Shown here: piece after piece, positions 1 to 8,884 of the stretch
How the letters are laid out: every line of letters starts with the position of its first letter
How positions within the stretch are numbered: position 1 is the stretch's first letter
NCBI GenBank assembly: GCA_003210075.1
Contig: QCNR01000009.1
Span: forward strand, 1-58,721
Direction of reading: 5' to 3'
DNA length: 58,721 nt
Source: Pelagibacteraceae bacterium AG-426-G09
Lineage (GTDB): Bacteria > Pseudomonadota > Alphaproteobacteria > Pelagibacterales > Pelagibacteraceae
Made by a program: the position numbers and the translations under genes
The notes under the pieces: model-generated
The model's database searches: none
The model's input: the letters and a program-made list of their open reading frames with translations, nothing else
Told to the model about the DNA's origin: nothing

Positions 1-560
1 CCATGGCCAGGTAGAATTTTTCCAGTATCCTTAACTTTTGCTTTTCTTTTTAAGTAAGAAAAAAAAAGATCGCCTAATTGAGATAAGAAGCAGACAGAAA
101 AAGTAAAAACAAATAGAGTTAACAAATCTAAGTTTAAGATATAATAAAAAATTATCATTGTTGTATAAGAAGTTATAAACGAACCGTAGAGACCAGAGTA
201 TGTTTTGTTAGGACTTATTTTTGTTAACTTTCTACCTTTAAACATTTTTCCAAAAACGAGGCCACCAATATCAGACGATATACAAACAAATATAAAATAA
301 AAAATTAAATTCTTAATTTCTAATAAGTTGTATTTCAGTAAAAACATAACCGAAAAAAGATAGATTACTGCTAAAATTAAATATATTGATTTTTCAGTTT
401 TTTTTTTTTTTATTTTGAGAGTCAACTGATAAAATTCAATTAACGATAATATAAATATAGCTAAAACTAATAAGTAAAATAGTTGGTTATAAATATATGT
501 AAAATATAGTAGAAAAATTAATATTATTGAGGTAGTGGTCCTCGAAGCTAGCTCTTTCAT
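1..560 (-). CDS. cdsA: Phosphatidate cytidylyltransferase, 3' part missing
   Basis: CdsA makes CDP-diacylglycerol from phosphatidate and CTP, the entry point to bacterial phospholipids, in the inner membrane. The frame opens at the ATG at 558-560, directly abutting the uppS stop, and runs off the left edge after 186 codons. It begins MKELASRTTTSIILIF and shows several hydrophobic membrane segments, then SSDIGGLVFGKMFKGRKL and, at the window edge, KVKDTGKILPGHG, the start of the CdsA family signature. The rest of the signature and the C-terminus lie outside the window. The uppS-cdsA order is the usual bacterial one. Assignment is secure; the gene is cut by the window, not broken. Confidence 0.9.
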   Translation of the reverse strand, partial: MKELASRTTTSIILIFLLYFTYIYNQLFYLLVLAIFILSLIEFYQLTLKIKKKKTEKSIYLILAVIYLFSVMFLLKYNLLEIKNLIFYFIFVCISSDIGGLVFGKMFKGRKLTKISPNKTYSGLYGSFITSYTTMIIFYYILNLDLLTLFVFTFSVCFLSQLGDLFFSYLKRKAKVKDTGKILPGH

Positions 561-1238
561 TTAAATATTTCCAAATTTTCTTTTTATTTTTTTGTAATTT
601 TTCAAAATTTTATAATAGTCTTTTTTGTTAAAATCTGGCCAGAGCTTTTTAACAAAAAAAATTTCAGAATATGAAAGTTGCCAAAGTAAAAAATTACTAA
701 GTCTATTTGTATTTCCAGTTCTAATTAAAATATCTGGATCTGGTATGTTTTGAGTGTAAAGATTTTTTTCGATATTATTTATGTTTATAGCTATTTTTTT
801 CTTTTGTATTATTTTAAATGAATTAACAATTTCATCCTTTGATCCATAATTTAGGGCTAAATTAATTTGTAGTTTTTTATTTTTCGATGTTAGTTTCATT
901 GCTTTACTTAAAGAATTTTTAAGCTGTCTTGGAAATTTATTTATATCTCCTAAAATTTTAAGTTTAAGATTATTTTTAAGCAAAATATCTAAATTTTTTT
1001 TCAGGTACTCTGATAATAACTTGAATAAAAAATTTACTTCATATTTAGGCCTTTTCCAATTTTCTGTGGAAAAAGTGTATAGTGTTAAATATTTTATTTT
1101 AGATTTAATAGATGCTTCAATTATTTTTTCAACAGCTTCGATACCTTTTTGGTGACCAAATTTTCTTGATTTATATTTTTTTAAACCCCATCTACCATTA
1201 CCATCCATTATTATGGCAACGTGACTAATTTCGCTCAT
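561..1238 (-). CDS. uppS: Isoprenyl transferase (undecaprenyl diphosphate synthase)
   Basis: UppS is a cytosolic cis-prenyltransferase that extends farnesyl diphosphate with isopentenyl diphosphate to give undecaprenyl diphosphate, the lipid carrier for peptidoglycan and other envelope polymers. The 225-residue product has the family's N-terminal VAIIMDGNGRWG motif with the catalytic Asp and the C-terminal RTGNTNRLSNFLLWQ region followed by YSEIFF, both diagnostic. Length is slightly short of the usual 240-250. The start overlaps the frr stop by 4 bases, so translation is probably coupled, and cdsA follows without a gap. Confidence 0.95.
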   Translation of the reverse strand: MSEISHVAIIMDGNGRWGLKKYKSRKFGHQKGIEAVEKIIEASIKSKIKYLTLYTFSTENWKRPKYEVNFLFKLLSEYLKKNLDILLKNNLKLKILGDINKFPRQLKNSLSKAMKLTSKNKKLQINLALNYGSKDEIVNSFKIIQKKKIAININNIEKNLYTQNIPDPDILIRTGNTNRLSNFLLWQLSYSEIFFVKKLWPDFNKKDYYKILKNYKKIKRKFGNI

Positions 1239-1786
1239 ATTGTCATTATTTCTTTTTCTTTTGAAATAACTTTCTCATCAATTGATTTTATATTTGTATC
1301 AGTGATATTTTGAATATTCTTCTCAAATTTTTTTTCATCATCTTCAGAAATATCTTTTGATTTTAATAATTTTTTTAACTCATCATTTGCATCTCTTCTA
1401 ATATTTCTAATTGAGACTTTACATTTTTCACCCATTGATTTTATAATTTTTTTTAATTCAGATCTTCTTTCTTCATTAAGGTCTGGAATAGGCAGTCTCA
1501 TCAACTGACCATCAATAAGAGGATTCAATCCAAGTTCTGATTTTTTAATAGCAGAATCTATTAATTGAACATTGTTTAAATCCCAAACTTGAACATTAAT
1601 TGTTCTTGGTTCAGGCACAGTGACTGTTGCTAGTTGATTGATTGGCATTTTTTGTCCATACACATCAACTTTGATTAAGTCTAACATGCTTGCATTAGCT
1701 CTTCCAGTTCTTAAAGAAGATAATTCTTTAGAAAAGAGATCAATAGATTTGCTCATTTTATCTTTATAAATTTTATCCTGAAACAT
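1235..1786 (-). CDS. frr: Ribosome recycling factor
   Basis: RRF splits the post-termination ribosome together with EF-G so that subunits can be reused. The 183-residue protein matches the family length (about 185) and has the hallmark N-terminal stretch ELSSLRTGRANASMLD and the central VPEPRTINVQVWD segment; the helical C-terminal half contains the conserved RRDANDELKKL stretch. It sits 5 bases after tsf and overlaps uppS by 4. In most bacteria pyrH lies between tsf and frr; it is absent here (see findings). Confidence 0.96.
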   Translation of the reverse strand: MFQDKIYKDKMSKSIDLFSKELSSLRTGRANASMLDLIKVDVYGQKMPINQLATVTVPEPRTINVQVWDLNNVQLIDSAIKKSELGLNPLIDGQLMRLPIPDLNEERRSELKKIIKSMGEKCKVSIRNIRRDANDELKKLLKSKDISEDDEKKFEKNIQNITDTNIKSIDEKVISKEKEIMTI

Positions 1787-1791
1787 TAATT

Positions 1792-2643
1792 CTATTCACC
1801 AATTTTGATTCTTGTAAAATCTTTAATCCTTAAATCTTGAATACTCATTTCTGATATAATATCTTTTACTTTTTTCTTGGGCTCCATCACCCAATCTTGT
1901 GTCATTAAACTATTTTCTTCTTTAAACTTGTTGATTTTACCTAAACTAATTTTTTTTGCAATTTCTTCTGGTTTACCTGAGTTTTTAAGTTCCTCAGATA
2001 TAAGTTCTAATTCTTTTGATATTATTTCTTGATTTATTTCGTCTGAATTTAAAGCTAGAGGATTTGATGCTGCAATATGCATAGATAACTGTTTGCCAAA
2101 TGAATTAATTTGATCATTTTTTTTGCTTGTTTCAATACAAACTATTACACCTAATTTAGAAACATTATCTTTTATAATTGAGTGTTGATATATGAAATTT
2201 TGTGATTCTGGATTTTGAATTGTTTTTGCTCTTCCAATAGTTATTTTTTCTCCAATTTTTGCAATTAAAGCTACAAGATTATCATTAACTGATTTTCCAT
2301 TAGACATTGGTGTACTGGATAGTTTATCAATATTTGATGAACATAAATTGTTAATTTCGCCAATTTCTTTTACAAAATTTATAAAGTCATCGTTTTTTGC
2401 AACAAAATCTGTTTCACAATTAACTTCAATTAATGACGTTTTGTTTTCATCCCCACTTAAGACTACAACACCTTCTTTGGCATCTCTTGACATTTTTTTT
2501 GAAGCTTTTGCAATTCCCTTTACTCTAAGTAGTTCCGCTGCTTTGTCTAAATCACCTTTTGAATCTTTTAAAGCTAAGTTACAATCTTTAAAACCTGCAC
2601 CGGTAGATTGTCTTAGTTTTTTGATTTTTTCAATATCACTCAT
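1792..2643 (-). CDS. tsf: Elongation factor Ts
   Basis: EF-Ts is the nucleotide exchange factor for EF-Tu. The 283-residue protein starts with the UBA-like domain ([20 protein letters not shown], about residues 5-45) and carries the exchange-loop signature [11 protein letters not shown] near residue 80, followed by the two-subdomain core, with [10 protein letters not shown] near residue 190. Length is normal for the family. It lies 23 bases downstream of rpsB, the universal rpsB-tsf pairing, so it is probably co-transcribed and subject to whatever acts on the rpsB leader. Confidence 0.96.
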   Translation of the reverse strand: MSDIEKIKKLRQSTGAGFKDCNLALKDSKGDLDKAAELLRVKGIAKASKKMSRDAKEGVVVLSGDENKTSLIEVNCETDFVAKNDDFINFVKEIGEINNLCSSNIDKLSSTPMSNGKSVNDNLVALIAKIGEKITIGRAKTIQNPESQNFIYQHSIIKDNVSKLGVIVCIETSKKNDQINSFGKQLSMHIAASNPLALNSDEINQEIISKELELISEELKNSGKPEEIAKKISLGKINKFKEENSLMTQDWVMEPKKKVKDIISEMSIQDLRIKDFTRIKIGE

Positions 2644-2666
2644 TCAAATTTATTTTATGTAAGTAA

Positions 2667-3455
2667 TTAATTTAATTTATTATTTTTGATTTCTTTTTTA
2701 TCGTTGACAGGTTTTTCTGACTTTTTATCAAAAGATTTATTCTCAGATTTTGAATCAATTTCATTGGTTAAATTACTTATTGCATTATTAATTGTTTCTT
2801 TAATTAAATTGCAGTAAAGCTCTATAGATCTTCTTGCATCATCATTCCCAGGTATAGGATAATCTATGTTCTCAGGATCAGAATTAGTGTCAAGTATGGC
2901 AATGATAGGTATTCCCAATTTAATTGCTTCTTTAATCGCTAAAGACTCATAGTTTGTATCAATAACAAATATTAAATCAGGTGTTTTTTTCATATCTTTA
3001 ATTCCACCTAAAGATCTTTGTAATTTATCTCTTTGAGTTCCCATTTTTAAAAGCTCTTTTTTTGTAAAACCTCTATTTTCAGAAGTTAAATTTTTGTTTA
3101 ATTCCTCTAATTTTTTTATTGAGTTAGAAATAGTTCCCCAATTTGTAAGCATTCCACCCAACCATCTGTGATTCACATAGTATTGATCAGTTTCTTTGGC
3201 TAACTTTGCAATGCTTTCAGATGCTTGTTTTTTTGTTGAAACGAATAAAACTTTTCCTCTATTTGAAATAGTTTCGTAAACTTTTTCTAGCGCTTGTTTA
3301 ATTAATTCTACAGTTTGGGTTAAATCGATAATGTGAATTGTGTCTCTTCTCCCAAAGATATATTTTTTCATTTTAGGATTCCATCTTAGAGTTTTATGAC
3401 CAAGATGAACCCCAGCTTCCAATAATTGTTCGATAGTTATATTAGGTATAGTCAT
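2667..3455 (-). CDS. rpsB: 30S ribosomal protein S2
   Basis: S2 binds late to the 30S head and helps recruit S1. I place the start at the ATG at 3453-3455 ([20 protein letters not shown]), because family members begin a few residues before this motif. A frame extending upstream to 3512 would read through a structured leader and give an atypical N-terminus. The 262-residue protein has the S2 signatures [13 protein letters not shown] and [11 protein letters not shown]. Its last 30 or so residues form a charged Lys/Asn/Glu/Ser-rich tail that looks disordered. tsf follows after 23 bases. A GGAAAGG ribosome-binding site lies 4-10 bases before the ATG. Confidence 0.94.
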   Translation of the reverse strand: MTIPNITIEQLLEAGVHLGHKTLRWNPKMKKYIFGRRDTIHIIDLTQTVELIKQALEKVYETISNRGKVLFVSTKKQASESIAKLAKETDQYYVNHRWLGGMLTNWGTISNSIKKLEELNKNLTSENRGFTKKELLKMGTQRDKLQRSLGGIKDMKKTPDLIFVIDTNYESLAIKEAIKLGIPIIAILDTNSDPENIDYPIPGNDDARRSIELYCNLIKETINNAISNLTNEIDSKSENKSFDKKSEKPVNDKKEIKNNKLN

Positions 3456-3520
3456 GTTCCTTTCCGGTTGTGCCTCCACAGTAATTGCCCAAAGGGACCG
3501 GAGGTTTTTCAACCAAATAC
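3456..3520 (-). promoter_or_regulatory. Structured 5' leader of rpsB (candidate S2 autoregulatory RNA)
   Basis: In transcript sense the leader contains GGTTG (3470-3466 complement; partner CAACC) flanking an inner CCTCC/GGAGG stem and a small CCC-TTT-GGG hairpin. On the plus strand the pairs are 3466-3470 with 3510-3514, 3473-3477 with 3500-3504, and 3488-3490 with 3494-3496. The structure ends right before the GGAAAGG ribosome-binding site. An alternative pairing between 3497-3504 and 3459-3468 (8 pairs with a 2-base bulge) would bury that site. Leaders upstream of rpsB are known in several proteobacteria, and I recall one described bioinformatically in Pelagibacter. Binding of S2 here is inference. 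Confidence 0.6.
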
Positions 3521-3539
3521 TGTGTGCGTTTTGCGTGAT

Positions 3540-3567
3540 TTTTTACAATTATTTTAAATTAATACAA
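3540..3567 (-). promoter_or_regulatory. Possible promoter for rpsB-tsf
   Basis: In the rpsB sense there is TTGTAT (3562-3567) and TAAAAA (3540-3545) separated by 16 bases. Transcription would start near 3533 and include the structured leader. This is a pattern match in AT-rich DNA and therefore weak, but it lies in the only sizeable gap (about 120 bases) of the long minus-strand run. Confidence 0.3.
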
Positions 3568-3575
3568 GGTTTTTT

Positions 3576-6500
3576 TTACTGTATTTTTAAGGAAACTCCT
3601 GCATTTTTTAACTCTGCCAAAATTTTTTGGTCAATTTTTCTTTTATTACTTAATTTATAATGGTGCAAAATATTATTATTTTTAATTTTGAGTGTTACAT
3701 TAGTTGCGCCTGGGTTAGAAATTATATCCTTGATTTGATCTAAATCCTTAATATCAAAAGTTAAAATTTCTAGTGATTTAATTGGTATATTTGATAACTC
3801 ATTAATTCTACTTATTGTTCTAACATTAATTCTTATAGAATTTCCATCAGAGGAAATAATTTTAGTAATATTAAGAAATACCGAATTACCTTCTTTCAAA
3901 ATTTCTCTTTTATGTTCAAATATATCTGAAAAAACAAAAAGTTCAAATACACCACCTAGATCTGTAAATTTAATAATGGCGTAAGACAATCCTTTAGAAT
4001 TTTTTTTCTCTTGTATTTTCAATATTGTAGCAGCTATTACACAATCCTTTAATTTATCTTCAAGATTAAAATCATTAAAATTTATTATGTTATACTGAGG
4101 AAAAAATTCTTTGTATTGGTTGAGAGGATGATCAGAGATAAAAAAACCTAAAGTTTCAAACTCTTTTGATAGTCTTTCCTCAAATTGAAAATCGTTTACT
4201 TTTTCAAGTAGATCTTGATCGTTTTGATTTTTTGACTCATCAAATAAATTAATTTGATTTATTGATTTATTTTCATGAATATTTTTAGATTTAAGTATCA
4301 AACTTGGTATTGCTTCAAATAATGATTTTCTATTATTATTTAAACTATCAAAAGCACCAGCTTTAACTAAACCTTCTAATTGGAGTTTATTAATATCTTT
4401 TGGATTTAATCTATTTATAAAATCAAATAAATTTTTAAATTTACCATTTTTTAATCTTTCTTTTACAATATTTGAAATTGACTCGTATCCTACATTTTTA
4501 ATGGCACTGAGAGCGTAATAGAAATTACGGTCATCTGACGTAAAATCAGCATAACATGAATTTATATCTGGCCTAACTATATTTATTTTCATCCTTTTTA
4601 ATTCTTCATAAAATTCACTTAATTTATTTTGGTTTGATAATTCCATAGACATGGATGCTGAGAAAAATTCATTTGTATAGTAGGTTTTTAAATAAGCTGT
4701 TTGATAAGCTATGACCGCATATGCTGCAGCATGACTTTTGTTAAAACCATATTCTGCAAATGGTTCAATTTTCATAAAAATTCCTGCTGCAATATCTTTT
4801 GCAATACCATTTTTTTCTGCACCATTAATAAACCTTTGCTTTTGCTTTTCGAGCTCAGCTCTTTTTTTTTTACCCATGGCTCTTCTTAGTAAATCTGCTT
4901 CACCAGCTGTAAAACCAGATAGTACTTGTGCAATTTGCATTACTTGTTCTTGATAAATAATTACTCCATATGTTGGTTCCAGAATCTCTTTAAGTCTTGG
5001 ATGTAAATAATCAGGCTCCTTTCGACCATGTTTACAATCATTATAAATTGGAATATTGCTCATTGGTCCGGGTCTATATAATGCAACTAAAGCAATTATA
5101 TCCTCGAGTCTATTAGGCTTCATGTTAATTAATGCGTCTTTCATTCCAGAGCTTTCTAACTGAAAAAGACCAACAGTTTTTCCTTCTGATAATAAACTAA
5201 AAACTTTGGGATCTTCATAATTAATATTTTCAATATTAAAATCTTTGTTTTGATTTTTTTGTATAATTTTTTGTGTTTTATTTATAACCGTCAAAGTTTT
5301 TAATCCTAAAAAATCAAATTTAACCAATCCAGCATTTTCGGCTGAATACATATCAAACTGAGTTGAAGGTAATAAAAGATCAGAAGTTTGATCTTTATAA
5401 AGAGGGACAATAGAATTTAATTTTTTATCTGCAATAACAACACCAGCAGCATGTGTGGCAAAATTCCTGTTTAATCCCTCTAACTTTAATGACAAATCTA
5501 TAAGTCTTTTCACTCTATCATCATCTCTAATCAGTTTTTGCAAACGAGGTTCCGAATTTATACATTCTTGTAATTTCATTGGTCTTGATGGATCAAAAGG
5601 AATCATTTTACAAATTGAGTCTACAAAACCATATGGTAGACCAATAACCCTACCAACATCCCTTATAACCATTCTAGCTTTTAATTTTCCAAAAGTAATT
5701 ATATGAGCAACACTCTCTTTATATTTATTATTTAAATAGTTGAAAACTTGATCTCTTTTTTCCTCACAAAAATCAATATCAAAGTCAGGCATTGAAATTC
5801 TATCTGGATTTAAAAATCTTTCAAAAATTAAATTAAATTTAATTGGATCAATATCAGTTATAGATAAACACCAAGCAACCAACGATCCAGCTCCAGAACC
5901 TCTTCCAGGTCCTACCGGTATATTGTTAGATTTTGACCATTTAATATAATCAGATACTATGAGAAAATAACTAGAATACTTCATCTGATTTATAATTTCT
6001 ATTTCATGATTTAAACGAAGTGAGTATTTTTTAAATATTTCGTTTTTATTTTCATTTTTTCCAATTTTTACTAAGTTATTATTAAACTTTTCCTCCAAAC
6101 CTTTTGTAGCTTGTATTTCAAGCAACTTGTCAGATGTAATGTTTTTATCAGATGATATTTCTGGTAATAATGGTTTTGAACTGTTTGCTTTAAAATTACA
6201 TTTGAAAGGTAAATAATAATTATTTATTAAGGCCTCGGGCAGATCTGAAAATAATTCAAACATTTCTTTATTTGATTTTAAATAATGATTTTTTGATAAT
6301 TTTATTCTATCCTTATCATTAATGTAGGTTTTGTTTTTAATACATAGTAATGCATCATGGGCCTCATGCATTGACTGATCTAAATAAAAGACTTCATGTG
6401 TTGCAATTATTGGTATTTCAAGTTTTTGTGATAGAGTTAAATTATAAAGTTCAAATTGATTTTCGAATTGATCTTGATGTCTTTGTATTTCAAGGTAAAA

Positions 6501-6992
6501 ATCTTTAGCAAAATTTTTATTCAAAACTTCATATAAGTCATTTAAATCTTGTAACTTATTTTTTAAAAAGAGTTTTCCTGATAAAGAAAATAATGAACCA
6601 GAAAATACTATTACCCCTTCAGGATTTTGAATTAAATCAGAAATATCACAATATGGTATTAATTTATCTTGATTCTGAAGATAAGAATTAGAAGATAATT
6701 GTAATATAGTTTCATAACCAATCTTATTTTTAGCAATTAAAGGTAAACTTCCAATTTCATTATTAATTTTAAAATTAATTTGTGTACCAATAATTGGTTG
6801 TGTGCCGGCTTTTGAAATTTCTTCAGAAAACTCTAGTGCACCACATAAATTACTAGTATCTGATAAACCAACCGATTTTATTTTATTTTCTTTACAATAT
6901 TGTTTTAGATTTTCAATTTTAATTGCACCTTCGCAAATAGAATATTGAGTATGTATTTTTAAATGATTGAAGTTTTTATTTATTTCTTCCAT
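3576..6992 (-). CDS. dnaE: DNA polymerase III alpha subunit
   Basis: This is the catalytic subunit of the replicative polymerase. The 1138-residue protein has the N-terminal PHP domain (residues about 8-200), the palm motif GPGRGSGAGS (361-370) and PDFDIDF (402-408), which carries catalytic aspartates. It also has the finger-domain segment ALYRPGPMSN, GVIIYQEQVMQIAQ, the HhH region and a C-terminal OB fold (about residues 980-1060). Length is typical of the DnaE1 type (about 1160). The start overlaps the lolD 3' end by 17 bases, consistent with read-through from the lol genes. The stop lies 55 bases before the rpsB leader. Confidence 0.97.
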   Translation of the reverse strand: MEEINKNFNHLKIHTQYSICEGAIKIENLKQYCKENKIKSVGLSDTSNLCGALEFSEEISKAGTQPIIGTQINFKINNEIGSLPLIAKNKIGYETILQLSSNSYLQNQDKLIPYCDISDLIQNPEGVIVFSGSLFSLSGKLFLKNKLQDLNDLYEVLNKNFAKDFYLEIQRHQDQFENQFELYNLTLSQKLEIPIIATHEVFYLDQSMHEAHDALLCIKNKTYINDKDRIKLSKNHYLKSNKEMFELFSDLPEALINNYYLPFKCNFKANSSKPLLPEISSDKNITSDKLLEIQATKGLEEKFNNNLVKIGKNENKNEIFKKYSLRLNHEIEIINQMKYSSYFLIVSDYIKWSKSNNIPVGPGRGSGAGSLVAWCLSITDIDPIKFNLIFERFLNPDRISMPDFDIDFCEEKRDQVFNYLNNKYKESVAHIITFGKLKARMVIRDVGRVIGLPYGFVDSICKMIPFDPSRPMKLQECINSEPRLQKLIRDDDRVKRLIDLSLKLEGLNRNFATHAAGVVIADKKLNSIVPLYKDQTSDLLLPSTQFDMYSAENAGLVKFDFLGLKTLTVINKTQKIIQKNQNKDFNIENINYEDPKVFSLLSEGKTVGLFQLESSGMKDALINMKPNRLEDIIALVALYRPGPMSNIPIYNDCKHGRKEPDYLHPRLKEILEPTYGVIIYQEQVMQIAQVLSGFTAGEADLLRRAMGKKKRAELEKQKQRFINGAEKNGIAKDIAAGIFMKIEPFAEYGFNKSHAAAYAVIAYQTAYLKTYYTNEFFSASMSMELSNQNKLSEFYEELKRMKINIVRPDINSCYADFTSDDRNFYYALSAIKNVGYESISNIVKERLKNGKFKNLFDFINRLNPKDINKLQLEGLVKAGAFDSLNNNRKSLFEAIPSLILKSKNIHENKSINQINLFDESKNQNDQDLLEKVNDFQFEERLSKEFETLGFFISDHPLNQYKEFFPQYNIINFNDFNLEDKLKDCVIAATILKIQEKKNSKGLSYAIIKFTDLGGVFELFVFSDIFEHKREILKEGNSVFLNITKIISSDGNSIRINVRTISRINELSNIPIKSLEILTFDIKDLDQIKDIISNPGATNVTLKIKNNNILHHYKLSNKRKIDQKILAELKNAGVSLKIQ

Positions 6993-7662
6993 TAATAGAT
7001 TTTAATTTACCATTAATAAGCTGCAATCTACAATCTGCTAAATTAGCAAAATATCTATTATGGGTTGCATAAATAATTATTTTTTCTTTAGATTTTATAT
7101 TAAACAATAACTTAAAGAATTCTTTTGCATTTTTATAATCTAAATTTCCAGATGGTTCATCTGCAATTATTATATTGGGTGAATTTATTAAAGCACGAGC
7201 TATTGCGATTCTTTGATTTTCACCTCCTGATAATTGAGATGGAAAATGATTTGATCTATTTTTCAGTTTTAGTTTTAACAAAAGTTTATTTGATAATTTA
7301 ATACTTTCGTTAAGATTTTTTCCATTTGCAATCGCAGCTAGTGAAATATTTTCTAATGCTGTAAAATCATTGAGTAAATTTTTTTCTTGATAGATTATTC
7401 CAAAAAAATTGGATCTTATTTTGTCATTTATCTTACTTTCATTAAAATTTACTTTTTTATTATTAATTATTAAGTTACCATTTGTTGGGCGATCAATTAA
7501 AGATAGAATATTTAATAAAGTAGATTTGCCAGATCCTGAAGGACCAACTAAAGAATAAATTTTTCCCTTTTTAAATTTATAGTTTACGTTATTCAATACA
7601 CTTAATTTTTTTGTGGTAGTATAATTCTTGCTAAGATTCTTAAGTTCTATAAAATTATTCAT
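6976..7662 (-). CDS. lolD: Lipoprotein-releasing ABC transporter ATPase
   Basis: LolD powers extraction of outer-membrane lipoproteins from the inner membrane for hand-over to LolA. The 228-residue protein is a complete ABC ATPase: Walker A GPSGSGKST (40-48), Q-loop YQEKNLL (101-107), signature LSGGENQR (144-151), Walker B IIIADEPSGNLD (174-185) and a switch His in YATHNRY. Sequence alone places it in the LolD/FtsE/MacB group. The neighbouring permease, overlapping by 8 bases, makes LolD the most likely role. Confidence 0.9.
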   Translation of the reverse strand: MNNFIELKNLSKNYTTTKKLSVLNNVNYKFKKGKIYSLVGPSGSGKSTLLNILSLIDRPTNGNLIINNKKVNFNESKINDKIRSNFFGIIYQEKNLLNDFTALENISLAAIANGKNLNESIKLSNKLLLKLKLKNRSNHFPSQLSGGENQRIAIARALINSPNIIIADEPSGNLDYKNAKEFFKLLFNIKSKEKIIIYATHNRYFANLADCRLQLINGKLKSINGRNK

Positions 7663-8884
7663 ATTTAAGTGATTTAATTGTGTCTAATTTAGAAGCCTTA
7701 ATTGCAGGATAAATTGAAACTAAGCATGTAACAAGAATTGAAAATAAACTGATTATTATAATAGAAAAAGGATCCAATTGGGATGGCATTTTACTTAAAA
7801 AATATATCTCTTCAGGAAAAAGACTTACATTAAACAAATCACTAATTAATGACCTTATAGTTTCTATATTAATTGAAAAAAGAATACCAATTATTACTCC
7901 AAAAACTGTAGACATGGTACCTATTAAAAAACCAACTAAAAAAAATATTTTAGCTATTGATACATTTTGCACGCCAATAGATTTTAAAATGGCAATATCT
8001 CTAGTTTTATTTTTAACTAATATTGTTAGTCCTGAAATAATATTGAAAGCTGCGATTAAAATTATTAATGATAAAATTATAAACATAACATTTCTTTCAA
8101 TTTTTAATGCTGAAAACAATGATTGATTAAGATCTGCCCAAGAATTAATTAATTTGTCATTAAAAACATTTTGGAATATTTGTTTTTTCTGTTCAATATT
8201 ATTTGGGTCTTTAAGGAAAACTTCAAGATATCTGCTATAATCATCAAGATCAAAAAAATCCTCTAGGTCGTTAAGGTTTAAAAAGGCAATATTTTTGTTA
8301 AATTCATTTATCTCACTTTCAAAAATAGATTCTACTATGAAGGATTTTTGTTTTGGAAGGCTGCCTGCGATAGACATTATACTACTAGGTGAGATAATGT
8401 TTATTTTATCACCAATATCAACATTTAAAATAAAACTTAACTCTCTTCCTATTGAAATATGATTGTATGAAATAAACTTATTACCAATAAATTTATCATT
8501 ATTTATAACTTTTAATTTTTTAAAATCATTTTTTAAATAACCCCTTAAAATTATGCCTTTTGTGTATGAATTGTGAATAATAACAGCTTCACCGTTGTTA
8601 CCTAGGAAAAATTGTTCAGATATTTTCCTAATATTTTGATCTTTCAATTTATTTAAGTCAATTGATGTATCGTAAGAAAAAATTTTTAAATGAGGATTAA
8701 AACCATTAATTTTACTAATTAATTCACTTCTAAAACCATTCATTACAGACATGACAGCTATTAACACAGCTACACCTAAAGTTATTCCTAAAAAAGAAAA
8801 GGTAGAGATTATGTTAATAAATCCATCTTTTTTTTTCGTAAATAGATATCTAAATGCTATTTTTCTTTCTAATAATGTTATCAA
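7655..8884 (-). CDS. lolC: Lipoprotein-releasing system permease (LolC/LolE/LolF type)
   Basis: Inner-membrane permease of the Lol system. The 409-residue protein has the expected layout: a first membrane helix at about residues 25-48, a large periplasmic domain (about 50-260), and three C-terminal helices at about 265-290, 310-340 and 370-398. It includes the family's KNKTRDIAILKSIG segment before the third helix. Only one permease gene is present, so the complex may use two copies or the merged LolF form seen in many alphaproteobacteria; the latter is inference. It overlaps lolD by 8 bases and proS by 4. Confidence 0.88.
   Translation of the reverse strand: MITLLERKIAFRYLFTKKKDGFINIISTFSFLGITLGVAVLIAVMSVMNGFRSELISKINGFNPHLKIFSYDTSIDLNKLKDQNIRKISEQFFLGNNGEAVIIHNSYTKGIILRGYLKNDFKKLKVINNDKFIGNKFISYNHISIGRELSFILNVDIGDKINIISPSSIMSIAGSLPKQKSFIVESIFESEINEFNKNIAFLNLNDLEDFFDLDDYSRYLEVFLKDPNNIEQKKQIFQNVFNDKLINSWADLNQSLFSALKIERNVMFIILSLIILIAAFNIISGLTILVKNKTRDIAILKSIGVQNVSIAKIFFLVGFLIGTMSTVFGVIIGILFSINIETIRSLISDLFNVSLFPEEIYFLSKMPSQLDPFSIIIISLFSILVTCLVSIYPAIKASKLDTIKSLKYE

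Noticed and set aside
3456-3512. N-terminal extension of S2 by 19 residues
   Set aside because: It would translate through the stem-loop leader and has no counterpart in the S2 family; the ATG at 3455 with its ribosome-binding site fits better.
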